Assembly (NCBI GenBank): GCA_024637115.1
Contig: JAGXFU010000005.1
Coordinates: forward strand, 64,001-128,000
Direction: 5' to 3'
Length of the DNA stretch: 64,000 nucleotides
From: Actinomycetes bacterium
GTDB lineage: Bacteria; Actinomycetota; Coriobacteriia; Anaerosomatales; JAGXFU01
Shown: positions 30,573-40,644 of the stretch, in pieces
Numbering within the stretch: position 1 is the first letter of the stretch
Layout of the letters: every line of letters begins with the position of its first letter
Position numbers and translations under genes: made by a program
Notes under the pieces: generated by a model
The model's database searches: none
What the model was told of the DNA's origin: nothing
Seen by the model: only the letters and a program-made list of their open reading frames with translations

Positions 30573-32711
30573 CTAGGGAGTAGACGAACTCGACTCGAGC
30601 GCGTCAAGCTCAGCCTGCACGCCCGGATAGTCAGGCCGCCGCCTCAAGACGAGCTCGTAGGCCTCGCGCGCCTTCTCGATCCGCCCCGTCTCTTTGTAGA
30701 GATTCGCCATGAGGAGCACCGCCTCGGCATACTTGGGATCCATCTCAACCGCGAACTCGATATGCTCAAGCGCCTCGTCTGTTCTGCCAGCACGCTGCAG
30801 AGCCCGGGCAAGTTGGAATCGAATCGCGGGACCGTACTCCTCGACCTCGACCCCTCGCTCGGCAATCGCGATGGCCTTCTCCCCGTACGCCGGATCAAGG
30901 AAGTCGGCTCCCAGGTTGTAGAGATTGGCGAGGAACACATAGTTGTCGTATTCCCATGGCACGAAGGCGATTGCCTCTTTCAGTGCGGCCTCCGCCTTTG
31001 TGAATGACACGAGTGCCTGCTGTTTGAGGGCGTCCGTATTCTGTCCCTGCGCCGAGAGCTCACGCCCCTGCGTCACAAGCGACACGGTGATATCGACGTG
31101 CGCCACGCCGAGCTCGGTCCGATACATGTCGTTATACGGGTTGAGCGCGATCGCTCGTTCAATCTCAGCGACGCGCGCGGCGCCCTGCGAGTACACCCGC
31201 GCCTTGAGGTAGTGGTTGTCCGCAGTGATGTAGACCACGTTGCCAACCGACAGAACAGCCACAAGCACCAGACATGTCACTGCAACAGGCGTTCCCCACC
31301 TGGGTGCCCTGATCTCGACGCTCTTGGCCAGTGGCGAGAGCACAACGGCCATCGCAACCCACAACAGGAACGAGGAGCCGGTCACAGATATCCCGAACAT
31401 GAGATGCGCCAGGTAGCCCGCGGCTGCCGCCCAGAATCCGGCAAGCACCATTCGCTCGGCACCTTCATGCTTGCGAAAGACAAGAGGTGCGGAGAACCAC
31501 GCGGCGGCTGCGAATGTTCCGTACAGCAGCAAGAATCCGGGAATGCCCAATGCCGAGGCGATCTGGAGTGGATAGTTGTGAACGTTGTCCGCAACAGACA
31601 GATATCCCACCTGCTGAACATATTCAATCGACTTGTACTGCGGGAAGATCAGCCGGAACGTATCCGCCCCAAAGCCAAACACGGGGCGATCCTTGATCGC
31701 GTCGATCGCGGCCTGCCAGATCCTGAAGCGAGAGGCCGCGGATGCGTCGCCGAAATCAAAGATCGAAACCACTCGAGCAACGACATTCATGACTTGCGAC
31801 GCCGCACTCAGCGACACGATCACGAGTCCGGTCGCAACTGCACCTATCGCACCCACAAAAGAGTAGTCAACCACATTCAACTTGATCCGATGACGCACCG
31901 CCACAATGATGATCAGGATGATGGCGAGCGTTCCGCCAATCCATGCGCCTCGAGTGAACGCTATGATCCAACAGGCGACGGTGATCAGAAAGCCCATCCA
32001 GTACGTTGCGCGCCACTTGATGTTCTCCTCGGAGAGCGCAAGCGCGAGACTGATGGCGAGAGGAAAGACGAGGTACCCGCCCAGAAGGTCAGGGTTGCCG
32101 TATGTGGAGAATGCCCGATTCGCCTCGAAGGGGAGATTGCCCCACTTCACCGGATCGATACCGATGTATTGCATCATCCCGTAGAGAGATACGAGTGTTC
32201 CGCCAAAGAAGAGGGTTCGCGCCAGAGAACGAATACGAGATGCGCGGTCTGCGAACTGAGTAACCATGAAGAAGATCGCGGCATAGTTCACAAATGAGAT
32301 AAAGCCCTCGAAGCGCCGATACTTACCAAAGAATGCTATTGAAGGCTGGATAGACAGAATGCTCGTGAGCAGTACCCATGCGAGTAGCGCCAGGACCACA
32401 TAGTCGATCTTGGTGCGGCGAAGGCGACCACCCTTGGTCAGCATGTGCCAGGACCATGCGCCGAGCGCGATGAGCGTGAGTCCCCGCTGCACGAACACCT
32501 TGATGATGTCGAACTGATCATAGGTAAGCGGGAGACTGAAACCAAGCCACGTCCAGTTGCTCATGATGAGCGGCACGATCAAGACAAGTCCGTGAATGCA
32601 CCACCAGGCAATCGTTTGTGCCGGACTCATCACATCCGGTCCGGCTCCTGTCGCGCCTGTCTTGGCAGCGACTGCGGGCTGATTCTTGTGCTGGTTCTTA
32701 CGCTTGGCCAA
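30573..32711 (-). CDS. O-antigen ligase/polymerase-family protein with C-terminal TPRs
   Basis: 712 residues. About 11-12 transmembrane helices form a Wzy/WaaL-type region, with the family signature around PVFGFGADTFRLIFPQYKS and HNYPLQIASALGIPG near residue 370. After about residue 500 the protein is soluble and carries TPR repeats (AIALNPYNDMYRTELG, AIRFQLARALQRAGRTDEAL, EAVLLMANLYKETGRIEKA). This fusion is typical of Gram-positive polysaccharide or glycan ligases/polymerases. It belongs with the initiating transferase upstream. It ends 30 bases before rex. Confidence 0.85.
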   Translation of the reverse strand: MAKRKNQHKNQPAVAAKTGATGAGPDVMSPAQTIAWWCIHGLVLIVPLIMSNWTWLGFSLPLTYDQFDIIKVFVQRGLTLIALGAWSWHMLTKGGRLRRTKIDYVVLALLAWVLLTSILSIQPSIAFFGKYRRFEGFISFVNYAAIFFMVTQFADRASRIRSLARTLFFGGTLVSLYGMMQYIGIDPVKWGNLPFEANRAFSTYGNPDLLGGYLVFPLAISLALALSEENIKWRATYWMGFLITVACWIIAFTRGAWIGGTLAIILIIIVAVRHRIKLNVVDYSFVGAIGAVATGLVIVSLSAASQVMNVVARVVSIFDFGDASAASRFRIWQAAIDAIKDRPVFGFGADTFRLIFPQYKSIEYVQQVGYLSVADNVHNYPLQIASALGIPGFLLLYGTFAAAAWFSAPLVFRKHEGAERMVLAGFWAAAAGYLAHLMFGISVTGSSFLLWVAMAVVLSPLAKSVEIRAPRWGTPVAVTCLVLVAVLSVGNVVYITADNHYLKARVYSQGAARVAEIERAIALNPYNDMYRTELGVAHVDITVSLVTQGRELSAQGQNTDALKQQALVSFTKAEAALKEAIAFVPWEYDNYVFLANLYNLGADFLDPAYGEKAIAIAERGVEVEEYGPAIRFQLARALQRAGRTDEALEHIEFAVEMDPKYAEAVLLMANLYKETGRIEKAREAYELVLRRRPDYPGVQAELDALESSSSTP

Positions 32712-32720
32712 CGAGCTCTC

Positions 32721-34094
32721 CTATCGTGCGCCTCGACCGGTGAGTACTACTCGCATAGTCTCGACCATGATCTGAGCATCCATGGGCAGGTTCTGATGAT
32801 ACATGTATATGAGGTCGTACTTGAGTTTGCGTTCCGGAGTCGTTGCGTAGCTTCCACTCACCTGGGCAAGACCGGTCACGCCGGGCTTGATCCTGAATCG
32901 CTCTCTGTACCCCGGAATGTCCCGAATGAACCGGTCTACGAAGAACGCTCGTTCCGGACGGGGACCCACAAAGCTCATCTCGCCTTTGAGGATGTTAACA
33001 AGTTGCGGCAGTTCATCGACCCGATACGTGCGCAAAACCCGGCCCACAACCGTGATTCGTGCGTCATCCTCGGTAGCGAGAACCGGACCAGTCTCCTTCT
33101 CGGCATCGTTCACCATTGTGCGGAACTTGTAGAGATTGAACGGTCGCAGATCCTGCCCCACCCTCTCCTGAACGAACAGGGTCGGCGACCCCGCGCTCAG
33201 GAGCACCGCGAGCGCTGCAACAAGCAGCACCGGACTCAATACCACAAGCAGTACGAGTGAACCGACGATATCCACGGCTCGCTTTGCAGCAACGAACCAC
33301 GGAGGCACCGTGGAGCGAGTGATCTCCATGAGCGGGATATCGGCCACCATGCTATCGACGGTTCCGATGAATATCTCGTAGAGTTCGGGAACGACATCCA
33401 CGCGCACGCGACTCTCGTCTGCCAGCGCGAGACGCTCGATAAGCTCTCGCACCGCAATGGGAGAAACGACCACAACACGGTCGATATGACGCTCCGCAAC
33501 AATGGACGTCAGATCCTCGAGTGCCCCGAGCATCGGGAAGACCGAATCTTCAGTGCCGACCGCTTCGAGCGCCGCAGCATTGGGAGCGATGAGTCCTTCA
33601 ACCCGGTATCCCCACTTTGAGCGCCTGCTGAACTCCTCGGCAACTTCGTAGGCGATCGCGTCGGCGCCCACCACCACGAGGCGCTGCTCCGGCCAGGTAA
33701 TACTGCTGATGCGGAGGAATACCATGCGCCAGAGTGAGAGGGTGACCATCAACACGAAGTACGAGATCACGATCACAAGACGGGAGAACGAGAAGAAGTC
33801 GGGGCCCGCGAAGAAGAGCAGAGCGGTGGTGAGCGCAGTGCCCAATGAAACCGAGGCGACCACAGCACGCGCGACAGCCCACGGATGCTCGGTTCTCTCA
33901 GGCTCATAGAGGCCGTAGACATAGCCGCCCGCAAGATAGATGACGGTGATCGTGGGCGCAAGACCCAGGTAGGGGTCGAAGTTGAACGCCGGTAAGTTGC
34001 CGCCAAAGCGCAGGTAGAACGAGGCCACGATTCCCACGTTCACGAACAGCGCATCGAGCACGACTGACAGGGCTATGAATCTGCTGCGCTTCAT
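32721..34094 (-). CDS. Polyprenyl-phosphate sugar phosphotransferase (WbaP/WcaJ type)
   Basis: Starts a surface polysaccharide by moving a sugar-1-phosphate to undecaprenyl phosphate (457 aa). Four to five N-terminal helices, a Rossmann-like CoA_binding_3 region (RLVVVGADAIAYEVAEEF) and the catalytic domain from about residue 265: KRAVDIVGSLVLL, FNLYKFRTM, RTYRVDELPQLVNILKGEMS, FVGPRPE and PGVTGLAQVSGSY. These are the full set of bacterial sugar transferase motifs. Overlaps the glycosyltransferase upstream by 4 bases. Confidence 0.93.
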   Translation of the reverse strand: MKRSRFIALSVVLDALFVNVGIVASFYLRFGGNLPAFNFDPYLGLAPTITVIYLAGGYVYGLYEPERTEHPWAVARAVVASVSLGTALTTALLFFAGPDFFSFSRLVIVISYFVLMVTLSLWRMVFLRISSITWPEQRLVVVGADAIAYEVAEEFSRRSKWGYRVEGLIAPNAAALEAVGTEDSVFPMLGALEDLTSIVAERHIDRVVVVSPIAVRELIERLALADESRVRVDVVPELYEIFIGTVDSMVADIPLMEITRSTVPPWFVAAKRAVDIVGSLVLLVVLSPVLLVAALAVLLSAGSPTLFVQERVGQDLRPFNLYKFRTMVNDAEKETGPVLATEDDARITVVGRVLRTYRVDELPQLVNILKGEMSFVGPRPERAFFVDRFIRDIPGYRERFRIKPGVTGLAQVSGSYATTPERKLKYDLIYMYHQNLPMDAQIMVETMRVVLTGRGAR

Positions 34095-35224
34095 GCGCGA
34101 CTCTCCACCGCCTCGGCGTACACCGCAGCGGTCTCTGAGGCCATGCGTGGAATCGTGAAGTCACGACGCGCACGCTCTCGGGCCCCCGCAGACAAGCGGG
34201 CATACAGTTCGCCGTCGGTCAGCAGCCTGTTGAGGGCCGCAGCCAATGCATCGCTGTCCCCGACAGGAACGGTCAATCCGGTGACATCGTGCAGATTCGC
34301 GAAAGGAACGCCCGTGGGCAGATCGGTCGAAACCACGGGAGTGCCCGAGGCGTGCGCTTCGATCTGCACGAGCCCGAATGCCTCCGAGCGCGCAACGCTG
34401 GGGAGAGCGAAAACATCCGCAGCGTGATACCACGCGGCCAGCTCGGCATCATCACACGGTGGCAGGAACGTCACTCGATTGGAGATGCCGTGCGCGACAG
34501 CGTACTCACGCAACTGCGCTTCCATGGGACCTCGACCAATGAGCACCACATCCGCGTTCACCTGCTTCATAGCCCGCAGGAGCACATCCGCTCCTTTGTA
34601 GTACACGAGGCGCCCCACGAACAGTACGACGGGACGTTCGTGATCGGCACGCAGCTTCTCGGCGCGTGCTGTGGTCTGGGGCGTATCGTCAAAGAGAGAG
34701 ACGTCAATCCCAAATGGGACCACGCGGCACTTGTCGGCACGAGGTGCGAGCAACTCGCTGTGCTCGACTAGGTTGGGCGAGGCGGCAATGATCACGTCGA
34801 CTCGATCCAGCACACGCTCGAGTATCGGCCGGTACGCGCTGCCAAGAAGGCGCTGGCGAACGATGTCGCTGTGGTATGTGAGCACGGTAGGCAGCTCGGT
34901 GCGTGACCTGAGCCACGCGACCTCTCCCCAGGGGTACGGCGAGTGCAGATGCAGGACATCCGGTGCATCCTCGCGGGTTGCTTCGGCGAGGATCGCCCGA
35001 CGCATCGAGGGTGCAACCGGCGTTGATGAATACGCGAGCGTGCGCGACAGACGCTCGACAGCGAGTCCATCGACGGTGTCGAGAGCGTGCTGTCTTGATT
35101 CGTTCGATACCAGGATACGTACGTCCTCGCCCTGGGCGGAGAGCCCACGAGCCAGGTCGCGCATATGATGCTCGATACCACCCAGGTGGGGATGGTAGTA
35201 CTTGTTGATCATCGTGATACGCAT
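34091..35224 (-). CDS. Glycosyltransferase family 4
   Basis: 377-residue GT-B enzyme. N-terminal acceptor side: MRITMINKYYHPHLGGIEHHMRDLARGL; donor side: VVLFVGRLVYYKGADVLLRAM, VLIGRGPMEAQL, and the EX7E motif SEAFGLVQIEAHASGTPVV. Uses a nucleotide sugar, probably for the polysaccharide made by the neighbouring transferase and ligase. The gap to the phosphohexomutase upstream is 9 bases. Confidence 0.9.
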   Translation of the reverse strand: MRITMINKYYHPHLGGIEHHMRDLARGLSAQGEDVRILVSNESRQHALDTVDGLAVERLSRTLAYSSTPVAPSMRRAILAEATREDAPDVLHLHSPYPWGEVAWLRSRTELPTVLTYHSDIVRQRLLGSAYRPILERVLDRVDVIIAASPNLVEHSELLAPRADKCRVVPFGIDVSLFDDTPQTTARAEKLRADHERPVVLFVGRLVYYKGADVLLRAMKQVNADVVLIGRGPMEAQLREYAVAHGISNRVTFLPPCDDAELAAWYHAADVFALPSVARSEAFGLVQIEAHASGTPVVSTDLPTGVPFANLHDVTGLTVPVGDSDALAAALNRLLTDGELYARLSAGARERARRDFTIPRMASETAAVYAEAVESRA

Positions 35225-35233
35225 CGAGGTTGT

Positions 35234-36625
35234 CTACGCCTCCTGCACGAGGGTCTTGCCGACAGCGATAAGCTCGTCAACAACTCCCATGTTGAGCGCC
35301 TCGGCATACACACGCACGAGTGGCTCAGTGCCGCTCGGGCGCAACAGGAGCCAGGCATCATCAGGAAGCAAGAACTTGATCCCGTCGGCACGCACGATAT
35401 CGTGAACGTCGAACCCGGCGATCTGCGTCGGGGCCATATTCGGTATGGCGGCCAGGAACGCGTCCTTGACCTCGGGTGTGAGCTTGAGATCGGCTCTCGT
35501 GTACTCCATAGGCCCGGTCACGGCCAGTAGATCCTCCACGAGCTCACCAAGCCCCTTGCCCTTCTGCGCCATCATCTCCGCAAGCAGGAGCGCCATGAGA
35601 AGCCCGTCGCGCTCGCGAACGTGAGAGGGAATCCCAATGCCGCCGCTCTCCTCGCCGCCGATCATGACGTCGCCTTTGACCATCTCTTCGTAGATCCACT
35701 TGAATCCCACGGGTGTGGTGGTGACCTCGACGCCCAGGTGCCGGGCGAGCCGGTCAACAAGCACGGAAGTTGAAAGCGTCTTTACGATTCTGCCGGTCTT
35801 GCCTTTGTCTTCGGACAGATGACGCGCGACCAGACAGATGATGCGATGCGGGTTCACGAATTCGCCGTGCGTATCGCAGGCGCCGATGCGGTCGGCGTCT
35901 CCGTCGGTGATGAAGCCTGCGTCGAGACCCTGCGTGCGAACGAGTTCGCGTACTTCATCGATGTGTGGGGGAATCGGCTCCGGGTGAAGGCCGCCGAATC
36001 CGGGGTTGAGCTGGTCGTGGATCTCGGTGACCTCAACGCCGAATGAGCGCATTATCTCTGCAAGGTAGTGTTGGCCCGCGCCGTAGAGCGGATCGACTGC
36101 GACCTTGAGTCCTGCCGCTCGGATCGAATCTCCATCGACCATGCCGCGGAGTGCCTCCAGGTAGGGATCGACGAGATCGACAAGTTCGAATTCTCCGCGA
36201 CCACCCGGGGCGGAGCCGGCAAGCTCGGCTTCGATGCGATCGGTGAATGACACCGGAGACGCGCCGCCATCCGACATGCGAACCTTGAATCCCAGGTAGC
36301 GCGACGGGTTGTGGCTCGCAGTGAGCATCACACCGCCAATCGCGTCGTCGTCTTGCGCAACCGACCAACAGAGCGCGGGAGTCGGCAGATAGCGGTCGGA
36401 GACCTGCACCCGCAGGCCGTGGTTCGCAAGCACCTCAGCTGCGGCGCGGGCAAAATTGCCCGCCTCAAAACGCGTGTCATAGCCGACAATCACCAACCCG
36501 CCCGGATGCTCGTCGGCCCATACGCGACCAGCGGCATCTGCGACTCGTCGCAAGCTCTCGTACGTGAAGTCCTCGGCAATGACGGCGCGCCAGCCATCTG
36601 TACCAAAGCGGATATCAGCGCTCAT
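35234..36625 (-). CDS. Phosphoglucomutase/phosphomannomutase
   Basis: Alpha-D-phosphohexomutase (463 aa). All four family loops are present: catalytic phosphoserine loop MLTASHNPSRYLG, metal loop TDGDADRIGA, sugar loop GGEESGGIG and phosphate loop LLRPSGTEPLVRVY. Supplies hexose-1-phosphate for nucleotide sugars; with manC at 52.8 kb it could make GDP-mannose, but glucose specificity is equally possible. First gene of the polysaccharide operon that runs into rex. Confidence 0.92.
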   Translation of the reverse strand: MSADIRFGTDGWRAVIAEDFTYESLRRVADAAGRVWADEHPGGLVIVGYDTRFEAGNFARAAAEVLANHGLRVQVSDRYLPTPALCWSVAQDDDAIGGVMLTASHNPSRYLGFKVRMSDGGASPVSFTDRIEAELAGSAPGGRGEFELVDLVDPYLEALRGMVDGDSIRAAGLKVAVDPLYGAGQHYLAEIMRSFGVEVTEIHDQLNPGFGGLHPEPIPPHIDEVRELVRTQGLDAGFITDGDADRIGACDTHGEFVNPHRIICLVARHLSEDKGKTGRIVKTLSTSVLVDRLARHLGVEVTTTPVGFKWIYEEMVKGDVMIGGEESGGIGIPSHVRERDGLLMALLLAEMMAQKGKGLGELVEDLLAVTGPMEYTRADLKLTPEVKDAFLAAIPNMAPTQIAGFDVHDIVRADGIKFLLPDDAWLLLRPSGTEPLVRVYAEALNMGVVDELIAVGKTLVQEA

Positions 36626-36744
36626 CGGTGCCCCTCATCTCCCTCGAAAGCCAGACGTACCCACCTATTGTGCCGCATGCGGGCGTCCGTATGAACCATC
36701 GACTGTCAATGCGCGCTCTGGCAGGCCCGTGGCTCCGACGTGAA

Positions 36745-39700
36745 TCACGATGTGTGCCGCTCGAACCACACCGTGGCAGCACCATGGAGCGTGGGCCACC
36801 AGGGCGCAGCTATCTCCGGTGCGGTCGCCGACTGCGACTGACTTGAGACACCTGGCGTCGCGTCACGTTCTGAAGCGACAAGAGCCAGCGCACCGATACC
36901 GGCACCGGCCACTCCCGCCCCGATCGACGGACGCATCAGCGGACGACCGGTTCTCGCAACAAGGGTAGGGTCGCGCTGCGGCTGCAGCGAGCGCAGTGGC
37001 GCAACGAGGCTCACTTTCACGTGACTGACCGTGCTCCACAAGCCGGCGGAATCACACGCGCGTACGTGGACATACCATACTCCGGGTGTCCGCCCGTCAA
37101 CTCTGATCGAGTCATTGGTACCCTCAAGCACCGTGTCCGGAGTGGTGAGGGGCGCGCGATCTATCACCCATGAGTAGCCCGCGATGCCATTTGTGTCCGT
37201 TGCGGACCAGCTCACCGTTGCCCGCGTGCCCTGGAAGCGGGGCTGCCACGATTGGGCAGTCTCAAGCTGAAGCGCGCCCATGAGCGGAGAGGTCATGTCC
37301 ACCGTGACGGTACCGCTCGTTTCGTAGGTGAGTCCCGCCTCGTCGACGTACTCAACTCGAACAACGTGCTGACCCTCTCCTGGGAGCACCAGTGTGGACG
37401 TGGTCTCAAACGGTTGCCACGACCCATAACCGGATCCGGTGTCAAAGCGCATGTCCTGCGCTCCCGTAATGGCCGGAACCGCCTCGATGATCGGCGTGGT
37501 CGCATACGCAGCACCAGCCGCAAGCGTGAAGGTCCCGAACGGCGCCACCGAGTCGAGCCGTACGAGCACCGTCCGTGTCTCCTCGGCATTGCCGAGGAGG
37601 TCGAGGGCCCGATAGGCGACCGTTGTGGTGCCCTCATCTGAGATGAACAGCGAGGTACGTGCGGTCTCGGGAGCGCCGTTCACGCTCACGAGGATGCGGT
37701 CGACGCCAACGAGATCATCGATCGCCGAGAAGTTGAGCGTCACGGGGGTGTTCGTCCAGCCGGTTGGCACGCCGGTGACCGTGGTGACCGGCGCCGTGTA
37801 GTCAACAAGGATGCTGTCGGAGGTGGTCAGAACAAGTCCGGCCTGGTCGCGATATTGCGCAGTAACCGTGCGGGCTCCGTCGCCCGGAAGCGTGAGCGTC
37901 GCATCTGCCGAAAATGGCTGCCATGCGCCGTAGCCGCTGCCCAGGTCAAAGCGCATCTCGAGCGCACCCGTCACGGCGGAGGTGGCAGCGACCGTGGTGG
38001 TTGCACTGCTCGCGGCTCCCCCACCAAGCGAGAGCGAGCCCGCGGGCGCGATCGTGTCGAGGAGGACTGTCGCTGTCCGTGTCTCCTCGGCATTTCCTGC
38101 AAGATCGATCGCGCGATAGGTGATGGTGCTTGTGCCTTCAGTCGAGACTGAGAGGGAGGTTCGAGCGACCTCAGGCCCTCCGTTGTGGCTCACGAGGATC
38201 TGTGCAATGCCGGAGACATCGTCGAGTGCCGAGAAGCCGAGGTTGACCGTTGCTGTCGCCCACGTGCTGGGAACGCCGGTGATCGTGGTTGTGGGGGGCG
38301 CGAGATCGACCGAGATCGAGTCGTCATATGAGGCTACATTGCCGATTCCATCCTGGAACTGAGCGCGTACGGTCTGCAGGCCGCTGCCGGGAAGCGTCAC
38401 TTGAGTCGAGGCGCCGTAGGCGATCCATGAACCATACGTCCCCGTGCCGGGATCGATGCGCATCGCGACCGCATCAGTGAACGCGGCGGTCGCCTGGACG
38501 GTGGTCGACGTTGCGTATGCAGCCCCGCCATTGAGCACGAACGAACCGCTCGGTGGCACGGAGTCGATGCGCACGTAGAACGTGTTCGACGCATTAACCG
38601 TCTCGGCATTTCCCACGCGATCGACTGACCAGTAGCGCACCTGTGTCTGCCCCTGGGCTGAGATAGTGAACGGAGCGGTGTAGGTGGTAGGCGTACCCGA
38701 GCCGATGCGGTAGTAGGTCGCCGCGACACCGCTGCCAGCATCGGAGGGAGTCAATGTGATAGTGGCCGCGCTGTTCACCCAGAAGGAGTCATAGCCAACA
38801 GGCGTGCCGCTACGGATGGTCGTCGGAGCGGTTCCGTCGTATCCAAACAGCTGCACGCGATGATTGTCCCTCTCAGCGACAAGAATCCGTCCTGCGTCGT
38901 CGATGTCGATTCCAAGGGGCCAGTTCACGCTACCGAGCGCTGCGCCGGCAGTCGCGAACGCGGCCACGAATGTGCCATCCGGCTCAAAGCGCTGAATTCG
39001 GGAGTTGCCCGGGTCACTCACATAGACCTGACCGACGCTGTCGACCGAGACTCCCACGGGCGACTTGAACTGCCCATCACCGATTCCCCATCCACCCCAG
39101 GAAGTGACGAACGCGCCCGCCGAATCGAACTTCTGTACGCGGTTGTTGCCGGTGTCGACCACATAGAACGAGCCGTCCGGTGCGGCTCCGACAGCACTGG
39201 GGTCATTGAACTGACCGTTGCCGGACCCTGCGCTTCCGAACGTCGCAATCGCGGTGCCGTTTGTCGCGAGCCGCTGGATACGACTGTTGCCGGTATCAGC
39301 GACTAGCACAGTCCCCGCGGCCTCAAGCGCAATACCCTCTGGCGCAGTAAACTGTCCCGGTCCCGTTCCGACTGATCCGTACACGGCAAGCGGTGTGCCC
39401 GTGGTGCTGAACGTCTGGATGCGATGATTGCCGGTATCGGCGATCCACGCGACTCCCGAGCCCACGGCAATGCCGCGCGGTGCATTCAACTGCCCAACGC
39501 CCGAACCTACCGATCCAAAGCCTCCAACTGTGACACCGCTTGCATTGATGATCTGAATTCGATTGTTGCCGGTGTCGGCAACGAATGTCTGACCCGCTGC
39601 ACCCGCAACATCCGCAGGACTGTTGAGCTGACCCACGCCCGACCCGCGACCTGACCACGAGGCCAGCCATGCGCCTGCGCTGGAAAGCGTCTCAACGCGG

Positions 39701-40632
39701 TTGTTGCCGCTGTCGGCGACATAGATGCCTCCGCCCGGCTTGGCGACAACCCCGGACGGTGCCGAGAACTGCCCCTGCCCGGTGCCCAGGGAACCCCACA
39801 CGACCGCAGAACCGCCGGTATTCGTGCACCGCTCGATGATGTTGCCGCTCGCATCGGCGACGTACACGTATCCCGACGAGTCGACCGCTACTCCCACCGG
39901 TGCCACATAGCGCGATCCCGTGGGTTGCCCGTTCGGCGCCAGCACCGGACCCCATTGCGTGACGTACGCACCCGCCGAGGAGAACTTCTGTATCCGCCGG
40001 TTGTTCATGTCAGCCGAATAGATGAACCCCAACGAATCGACCGCCACGCCCCGAGCGCCATTGAGCCGCCCGTTGGCCACCCCGGCAGACCCAACAGACA
40101 TAAGGTAGGTACCTGCCGAGGAGAACTTCTGAATCCTGCCGTTTGCCGTATCACTCACATAGATGTTGCCGGCTGCATCCGACGCGATTCCCGTGGGCGT
40201 CTGAAACAATCCCGGCGCGCTGCCCGGTCCACCCCAGGTCGCCACATACGCGCCAGAAGAATCGAACACCTGAACACGCTGATTGTCGGTGTCGGTCACA
40301 AACACCCGGCCGTCAGGAGCGACCGTGACGCCCTCGGGATAGCGGAACTGGCCGGCAGCTGTCCCACGAGAACCCCAGAGTGCCAGCACCGTCCCCGCGG
40401 GCGAGAGCTTCTTGATCCTGTGGTTCTGGGTGTCAGCAACATACACGTTGCCCGCTGCGTCCACCGCAGCACCAACCGGCGACGCGAAAGCCCCCGCGCC
40501 ATCCGGCCATGCCGCAATCCCGTAGTAGCTGCCAGCGATATCGGCACTCGCCGAGGAAGGTGCAATCAACCCCGCAGGCTGCATAGAGAACAGCAAGGCA
40601 GCTATGAGCAGGGTAGTCCCCCAACGGCGCAT
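36745..40632 (-). CDS. Very large secreted NHL/Ig-like protein
   Basis: 1295 residues. Signal peptide (about 1-30), then 12 NHL repeats (about 35-625), e.g. GNVYVADTQNHRIKKLSPAG, GRVFVTDTDNQRVQVFDSSG, QVYVSDPGNSRIQRFEPDG, enough for two six-bladed propellers. Five to six OmpL47/Ig-like repeats follow (about 630-1180), each with DLAGNAEETRT or similar and LPGxGxxTVxxQ. A hydrophobic Gly/Ala segment near 1236-1253 and a short tail end the protein. No LPXTG is visible. Probably a surface or extracellular adhesion/scaffold protein. It follows the small secreted protein gene (12-base gap; GGGAG ribosome site). Confidence 0.82.
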   Translation of the reverse strand: MRRWGTTLLIAALLFSMQPAGLIAPSSASADIAGSYYGIAAWPDGAGAFASPVGAAVDAAGNVYVADTQNHRIKKLSPAGTVLALWGSRGTAAGQFRYPEGVTVAPDGRVFVTDTDNQRVQVFDSSGAYVATWGGPGSAPGLFQTPTGIASDAAGNIYVSDTANGRIQKFSSAGTYLMSVGSAGVANGRLNGARGVAVDSLGFIYSADMNNRRIQKFSSAGAYVTQWGPVLAPNGQPTGSRYVAPVGVAVDSSGYVYVADASGNIIERCTNTGGSAVVWGSLGTGQGQFSAPSGVVAKPGGGIYVADSGNNRVETLSSAGAWLASWSGRGSGVGQLNSPADVAGAAGQTFVADTGNNRIQIINASGVTVGGFGSVGSGVGQLNAPRGIAVGSGVAWIADTGNHRIQTFSTTGTPLAVYGSVGTGPGQFTAPEGIALEAAGTVLVADTGNSRIQRLATNGTAIATFGSAGSGNGQFNDPSAVGAAPDGSFYVVDTGNNRVQKFDSAGAFVTSWGGWGIGDGQFKSPVGVSVDSVGQVYVSDPGNSRIQRFEPDGTFVAAFATAGAALGSVNWPLGIDIDDAGRILVAERDNHRVQLFGYDGTAPTTIRSGTPVGYDSFWVNSAATITLTPSDAGSGVAATYYRIGSGTPTTYTAPFTISAQGQTQVRYWSVDRVGNAETVNASNTFYVRIDSVPPSGSFVLNGGAAYATSTTVQATAAFTDAVAMRIDPGTGTYGSWIAYGASTQVTLPGSGLQTVRAQFQDGIGNVASYDDSISVDLAPPTTTITGVPSTWATATVNLGFSALDDVSGIAQILVSHNGGPEVARTSLSVSTEGTSTITYRAIDLAGNAEETRTATVLLDTIAPAGSLSLGGGAASSATTTVAATSAVTGALEMRFDLGSGYGAWQPFSADATLTLPGDGARTVTAQYRDQAGLVLTTSDSILVDYTAPVTTVTGVPTGWTNTPVTLNFSAIDDLVGVDRILVSVNGAPETARTSLFISDEGTTTVAYRALDLLGNAEETRTVLVRLDSVAPFGTFTLAAGAAYATTPIIEAVPAITGAQDMRFDTGSGYGSWQPFETTSTLVLPGEGQHVVRVEYVDEAGLTYETSGTVTVDMTSPLMGALQLETAQSWQPRFQGTRATVSWSATDTNGIAGYSWVIDRAPLTTPDTVLEGTNDSIRVDGRTPGVWYVHVRACDSAGLWSTVSHVKVSLVAPLRSLQPQRDPTLVARTGRPLMRPSIGAGVAGAGIGALALVASERDATPGVSSQSQSATAPEIAAPWWPTLHGAATVWFERHTS

Positions 40633-40644
40633 ACGGTCTCCCTG

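Noticed and set aside
31098-32297. 399-codon plus-strand frame opposite the O-antigen ligase gene
   Set aside because: Complement of a hydrophobic membrane protein gives a charged, motif-free product.
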